From contig JAMXBD010001247.1 of assembly GCA_024138025.1 (NCBI GenBank), forward strand, positions 62,001 to 126,000: 64,000 nt of DNA, read 5' to 3'. Under the pieces are notes generated by a model that had not been told where the DNA came from, made no database searches, and saw nothing but the letters and a program-made list of their open reading frames with translations. This document shows positions 61,258-64,000 of the stretch, piece after piece. Source of the stretch: Combretum micranthum. Taxonomy: Eukaryota; Streptophyta; Magnoliopsida; Myrtales; Combretaceae. Every line of letters starts with the position of its first letter. The first letter of the stretch is position 1. The position numbers and the translations under genes are program-made.

Positions 61258-62889
61258 ACTCTTTCCCTCCATTTCTTTCACACACTTCTTTACCACATCA
61301 AAACTCTTTCAAATTCTCTTCATAAATCCCTCTTAAAATTATCTCCATATAATATCAACCCCTCTTTCTTCTACCACCCACTTCTTTACCTTAGGTAAAA
61401 ATTTCTTAAACAGTCTCAATGTTCATGTTAACATAACATGACTATAGTGTATATTTCCTAATACTCATGGGTATTATGGAACCAACAATATATTTATGTC
61501 TTGTTTAACAGTGTTTAAGTATTATTTTTATTATTGTTATATTGTTATGTTTTATTATTTGTTCCTAATCTAACTTTTTATATATATTTATTTTTTGCAA
61601 TTTATTTATTTCATGTTACTTTATTAAGACTAGTATTTCTAGTCTTAGACTTGTCCTAATCAAGTTAAAACAATTAATTTTTCTTTTCTTTTCTTTTTGT
61701 TTATAAGACTAGTCCATCTTTAGTCTAGAAGCTTTGATACAAGCTAAGACCTCTAATACTTGACTTTGTTTATATGTTCATATGCTTATTTAATTTCTTA
61801 TAACTCTTATATTCCAAAGAGTCATTTTTCTTCATATAACATAATTATATGTCCATGTCCATGCATAATCATAATGTTATTGTCTAAATAAAAGGAGTTC
61901 TTTTCTTTTGTAAAAATTAAAGACTAAACTCATTATAATAAAATGATTTTTGTTACTAAGGAAAATTTTCCAGTCCAAACTTAGAATTTGTAATACAATA
62001 ATATCCTTTTAAGAATTTAGATAAGTTCAACTTAGATTTTTAAGTGATGATATTATGTAAAATTTTTCCAAGGCTTAGTAAGCAGTTCCTTTACTCTCCT
62101 TTTCAAAACATTAAAATAAATTTATTAATAAATCTTAAGGTTGATAATTCTTTATTATACAAGTTTTCTTAAAAACTTATTTGAAAAGAACCCATACCAA
62201 CACTTTAATAAACACTAAGACTAGACAAATTTCTAAGTCAAGTTAAAACAATCCACTAGTTAAGAAAACACTTAGAAAAGCAATATTATTAAACAACCTA
62301 AAGTAACAGTTTTCAAAAATATAAAAGCTTATTTTTATAAAGTCATGAAGTAGGAATGATAGTTAAGATATAGAAGCATTCATTTAAAATAAACTAAAAA
62401 TCTTAGTTTTCATTTCAATAAATTTACAAAGGAAACTTATAGATCCAATTTTAAATTTCTAAAAGATAGTGTTTTATGAAAAACCATAGTTTGGACAACA
62501 ACACTTGAATCATGCATGTAATCTGAGTTTAAATATGTATAAAAATGATTTTCAACTATATAAATATCTATATGATTGCTATAGGATTTTTGGTTGGTGA
62601 AAAGCTTGGAAATTTGATTTTTAAGGGCTAGGATTTCGTAAATGGTATGTGCCTTACCTTTTTAGAACCTAAATGGCTTTTATGACCAAAAAAACATTAG
62701 AAGTAGATAGATCTTTTCGAATAGGTAGGAAACAACATATAATATATAAAGTTCTGAGTTAAAATGAAAAGTTATACCATTTTAAGTTGAAATTTCACTC
62801 CATCCGAATTTTGACGAACTTAGTGAAATTGAATTAGCAATTTTAAGTAGAACTCCATGAAACTCATTTTGGGTATTTCTCTTGTTTAG

Positions 62890-62959
62890 ATGATATAGAG
62901 AACAAATTCCCTTTCCCAAACGATTATTACAACTGAAGGATTTACCACACCATGGCTGA
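62890..62959 (+). other. Exon-like block with ATG, 70 nt
   Basis: Acceptor TCTCTTGTTTAG ends at 62889. The 70-nt block ends ATGGCTGA (ATG at 62952-62954), followed by GTAAGT at 62960. Confidence 0.55.
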
Positions 62960-63015
62960 GTAAGTTTGTTTCTTACATTTCGTACTTATATATTTGTTTG
63001 TATAATAGTGGCATT

Positions 63016-63189
63016 TGTAAACCCCTAGTTTTAAGCTATGTTTTATGCTTAAACCCTAAATCGAAGGTCAACTAGAAACCCTAAAATCAACAAACCTATA
63101 ATAAAACCTATAGATTTAGATCCGGTAAACCCGTGCTCTTAACCCCCTAAAACAACGAAATGAAATAATTATGGAAAATAAATCATAAT
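63016..63189 (+). mobile_element. Second nested GTGACA-family LTR start
   Basis: Starts TGTAAACCCCTAGTTTTAAG with left flank GCATT. Only 174 bp are seen before a third member begins at 63190. It has AAACCCTAAA motifs near 63051 and 63077. Confidence 0.65.
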
Positions 63190-64000
63190 TGTAAGCCCCA
63201 AATTTTTCGAGAATGGTTTTTGAAAACCGAATCGAACCCTAAAATTTGACCTAAGTTAAAATCGAACCTTGATCATTTTCTACCATGGGATTATAAGAGA
63301 ATTTTCAAAAAAAAAATAGAAAGTTCAATAATCGTTCGATTCAAAAATCCGAACATGAAAAGATCCACCTATCCGATCCCTGATATAAACCCCTCAATTT
63401 CTAGGGTAAAGTTAGATTAAACCCTAACCATAGTCAAACCGGAACTTCAAAAGTCAACAAAGACCAAGACAATTAAACAATTTCAACTTCGACAATCCCG
63501 CGCTCTCAAACCCTAGAAAATGAAATTAAGTTAATGGCTTATAATAGTTTGTAACAATATAGCGTAACATAAAAACATCAGATTCGCAAATTTCGAGTGT
63601 CTTTCGAACTCAAACGGGATCAGTTCTCGAAAAGCGTGTCCCAGAGGTCGAAATAATAAAAATATTCCAATAACACCAAAAAACCAGTAATTAAACAAGA
63701 TTTCAAAAATATCATTTTAGATTTTTCGTAACAAAAAAAAAAATAACAGATAAGCTCGTTTATGCATTTTTATTACTACCGGTATTTTATATGTCTAGTC
63801 TACTATCATAGTACTATTCATACTATTTCACTATCTCTACTTTTTTTACACCTATTTTTACTACCTACATACCTATTTCTTACTTTTTATATTCTAATAT
63901 ACCTTATATCAAATCATATCTTACATAATTAATTATTTTCTTACAAAAACACAAAATCAACTCACTCCTCTCTAATCCCTCTAAGGCTAGCGCAACTCCC
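63190..64000 (+). mobile_element. Third nested GTGACA-family LTR start, runs off the window
   Basis: Starts TGTAAGCCCCAAATTTTTCG with left flank ATAAT. Family U3 blocks are visible: AAAAGCGTGTCCCAGAGGTC near 63633 and a TTACCGGTA block near 63775. The pyrimidine-rich stretch near 63960 is probably the leader start. The remainder lies beyond 64000. Confidence 0.7.

Larger units (their letters stand above)
60547..63015 (+). mobile_element. GTGACA-family LTR, 5' half, inserted in Tat pol
   Basis: Starts TGTAAACCCCTAGATTTTAT directly after the RT codons on the other strand (left flank TACAT). It has a TATA box at 61248-61257, a pyrimidine-rich leader, a GTAAAA donor near 61395, the middle blocks (TCTTTTCGAATAGGTAGGAA near 62712) and the exon-like ATG block at 62890-62959. 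It is then interrupted at 63016 by another family member. The 3' end is outside the window. The frames 60927-61121 and 61118-61336 are the leader region. Confidence 0.7.

Overview
This window reads as repeat-dense nuclear DNA of a flowering plant, probably a eudicot, of the kind found in heterochromatin. The evidence is very high A+T content, Ty1/copia and Ty3/gypsy retrotransposon remains with plant-type motifs, a primer-binding site for initiator methionine tRNA, a tRNA-derived SINE and a hAT-like element. No intact host gene, rRNA, tRNA or CRISPR array was found. Every protein-coding trace is transposon-derived or too weak to name. The species cannot be told from the sequence. All coordinates come from reading by eye; no alignment was run.

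The dominant component is one family of very large LTRs (3.4-4.9 kb), called here the GTGACA-LTR family. Members start TGTAAGCCCC or TGTAAACCCC and end GGGGCGTGACA in the orientation I take as sense. They create 5-bp target duplications and contain no protein domains. I see at least eleven whole or partial copies: 1-2894 (-), 7520-11869 (-), 12717-36044 (-, split), 20600-30081 (+, split), 22618-27502 (+), 37349-41968 (-), 41969-46453 (+, 5'-truncated), 46461-49881 (-), 49882-51268 (+, 3' part), 60547-63015 (+), 63016-63189 (+) and 63190-64000 (+). All look like solo LTRs. Inside them are a U3-like part, a TATA box, a pyrimidine-rich leader ending in a GTAA-type splice donor, and a roughly 70-nt exon-like block. 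In eight copies that block carries an ATG exactly 8 nt before a GTRAGT donor.

Layout. 1-3343: the end of a GTGACA-LTR plus an unclassified LTR-like stretch. 3344-12716: a decayed gypsy element (+) whose 3' LTR is split by a GTGACA-LTR. 12717-36044: another GTGACA-LTR (-), split by a complete Sirevirus (Ty1/copia, SIRE/Maximus-like, 15019-35325, target duplication TGACG). The Sirevirus reverse transcriptase is itself split by a GTGACA-LTR (20600-30081) that contains a second one (22618-27502). 36045-37348: copia RT fragment on the minus strand. 37349-51268: a pile-up of GTGACA-LTRs with an ATT-rich microsatellite field and a hAT-like element (44924-45785). 51269-54942: mostly unassigned, with a SINE at 54533-54644. 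54943-56927: a solo LTR (-) of the same family as the gypsy LTR at 6409-12716. 56928-58839: unassigned. 58840-60546: a Tat-lineage gypsy pol fragment (-), cut by three serially nested GTGACA-LTR starts that run to the window end.

The nesting gives an order of events: copia fragment first, then the GTGACA-LTR 12717-36044, then the Sirevirus, then 20600-30081, then 22618-27502. That is five levels in one locus. No genes cooperate here; the biology is retrotransposon insertion, LTR-LTR recombination to solo LTRs and mutational decay. The most unusual signal is the conserved splice-signal-flanked ATG block inside the large LTRs.
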